NCBI RefSeq assembly: GCF_902833225.1
Contig: NZ_CADFEI010000004.1
Span: 421,600-485,599 of the forward strand
Direction: 5' to 3'
DNA: 64,000 nucleotides
Origin: Burkholderia sp. BCC1644
Lineage (GTDB): Bacteria; Pseudomonadota; Gammaproteobacteria; Burkholderiales; Burkholderiaceae
In this document: in pieces, positions 63,446 to 64,000 of the stretch
How positions within the stretch are numbered: position 1 is the first letter of the stretch
Layout of the letters: every line of letters starts with the position of its first letter
Notes under the pieces: model-generated
What the model saw: the letters and a program-made list of their open reading frames with translations, nothing else
Databases searched by the model: none
Told to the model about the DNA's origin: nothing
Made by a program: the position numbers and the translations under genes

Positions 63446-64000
63446 TTACATGTTCGGGTAGTTCGGCCCGCCGCCGCCTTCCGGCGTGACCCACACGATG
63501 TTCTGCGTCGGGTCCTTGATGTCGCAGGTCTTGCAGTGCACACAGTTCTGCGCGTTGATCACCAGCCGGTCGCTGCCGTCGTCGTTCTTCACGAACTCGT
63601 ACACCGCCGCCGGGCAGAAGCGCCCCTCCGGCCCCGCGTACGTGCGCAGGTTCACGTTCACCGGCACGTTCGCATCCTTCAGCGTCAGGTGCGCCGGCTG
63701 GTTCTCTTCATGGTTCGTGTTCGAGATGAACACCGACGACAGCCGGTCGAACGTCAGCTTGCCGTCCGGCTTCGGGTATTCGATCGGTTGGCATTGCGAC
63801 GCCGGCTTCAGCATCTCGTGGTCCGCATGCTTGTGGTGCAGCGTCCACGGCACATTGCCGCCCATCATCTTCTGTTCGAGCCCGACCATCAGCGTGCCCA
63901 GGTACAGGCCCTTCGCCATCCACTGCTTGAAGTTGCGCGCGCGGTACAGCTCCGTGTACAGCCACGACTGCTTGAAGGCATCCGGGTACGCGTTGAGCTC
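63446..64000 (-). CDS. Electron transfer flavoprotein:ubiquinone oxidoreductase, C-terminal part (truncated by window edge)
   Basis: A 184-residue C-terminal fragment whose frame is open to the last base. The iron-sulfur cluster ligands are in [10 protein letters not shown] and [23 protein letters not shown], the typical [4Fe-4S] segment of ETF-QO. The upstream part ([24 protein letters not shown]) agrees with the family. The N-terminal FAD domain lies beyond the window. The enzyme passes electrons from acyl-CoA dehydrogenases through ETF to ubiquinone at the inner membrane. Confidence 0.9.
   Translation of the reverse strand, partial: ELNAYPDAFKQSWLYTELYRARNFKQWMAKGLYLGTLMVGLEQKMMGGNVPWTLHHKHADHEMLKPASQCQPIEYPKPDGKLTFDRLSSVFISNTNHEENQPAHLTLKDANVPVNVNLRTYAGPEGRFCPAAVYEFVKNDDGSDRLVINAQNCVHCKTCDIKDPTQNIVWVTPEGGGGPNYPNM

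Overview
This 64 kb window is GC-rich and densely coded, with ESPR-type adhesins, a liv cassette, a complete inositol catabolic locus and housekeeping genes (valS, galU, aroC, uvrD). Gene content and style suggest the main chromosome of a Burkholderia species, most likely of the B. cepacia complex. That assignment is inference from gene content; no rRNA, tRNA, IS element, prophage or CRISPR array was recognised.

Layout. (1) 1-6487: two tandem filamentous-haemagglutinin-like adhesins built from GLUG repeats, the first cut by the window edge; their N-terminal parts are near-identical and their repeat regions diverge. (2) 6824-12469: a zinc-ribbon Nudix hydrolase, a hotdog thioesterase, a livHMGF ABC importer cassette without a binding protein (LivF has Arg in place of the Walker A Lys) and an SDR reductase. 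(3) 12514-29713: inositol catabolism. iolC-iolD-iolE-iolB run leftward. A periplasmic binding protein, ATPase and permease, two TIM-barrel isomerases, iolG, a second Gfo/Idh dehydrogenase and an RpiR-type regulator run rightward. iolA (malonate-semialdehyde dehydrogenase) lies convergent at the far end. The divergent iolC/transporter gap carries a GGAA-N6-TTCC site and a second degenerate copy 30 bp away, a good candidate operator for the RpiR regulator.

(4) 29827-37119: a LysR regulator next to iolA, tusA, an unknown 144-residue protein, then a compact signalling cluster: OmpR-type response regulator, secreted LysM-FecR protein and CHASE2 histidine kinase, followed by a lipoprotein. (5) 37172-45695: galU, valS, a divergent uvrD-type helicase coupled to a nucleosidase gene (mtnN), and a fosmidomycin-resistance-type MFS exporter. 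(6) 46102-53811: a chemotaxis receptor, then a tripartite efflux operon (outer-membrane lipoprotein, FUSC, DUF1656, HlyD) with a divergent LysR regulator. (7) 53929-64000: a 50-residue membrane peptide, metallophosphoesterase, FAD-linked oxidase, DUF2069 protein, wrbA, a YihY/BrkB membrane protein, a DUF962 protein, a CBS-pair protein, an LplT-PlsC fusion, aroC preceded by three phased AT-rich repeats, and the C-terminal end of an ETF:ubiquinone oxidoreductase.

The strongest leads for something undescribed are the CHASE2/FecR-LysM signalling cluster, the triple repeat before aroC, the altered LivF Walker A motif, and the tandem adhesins with a sharp constant/variable boundary.
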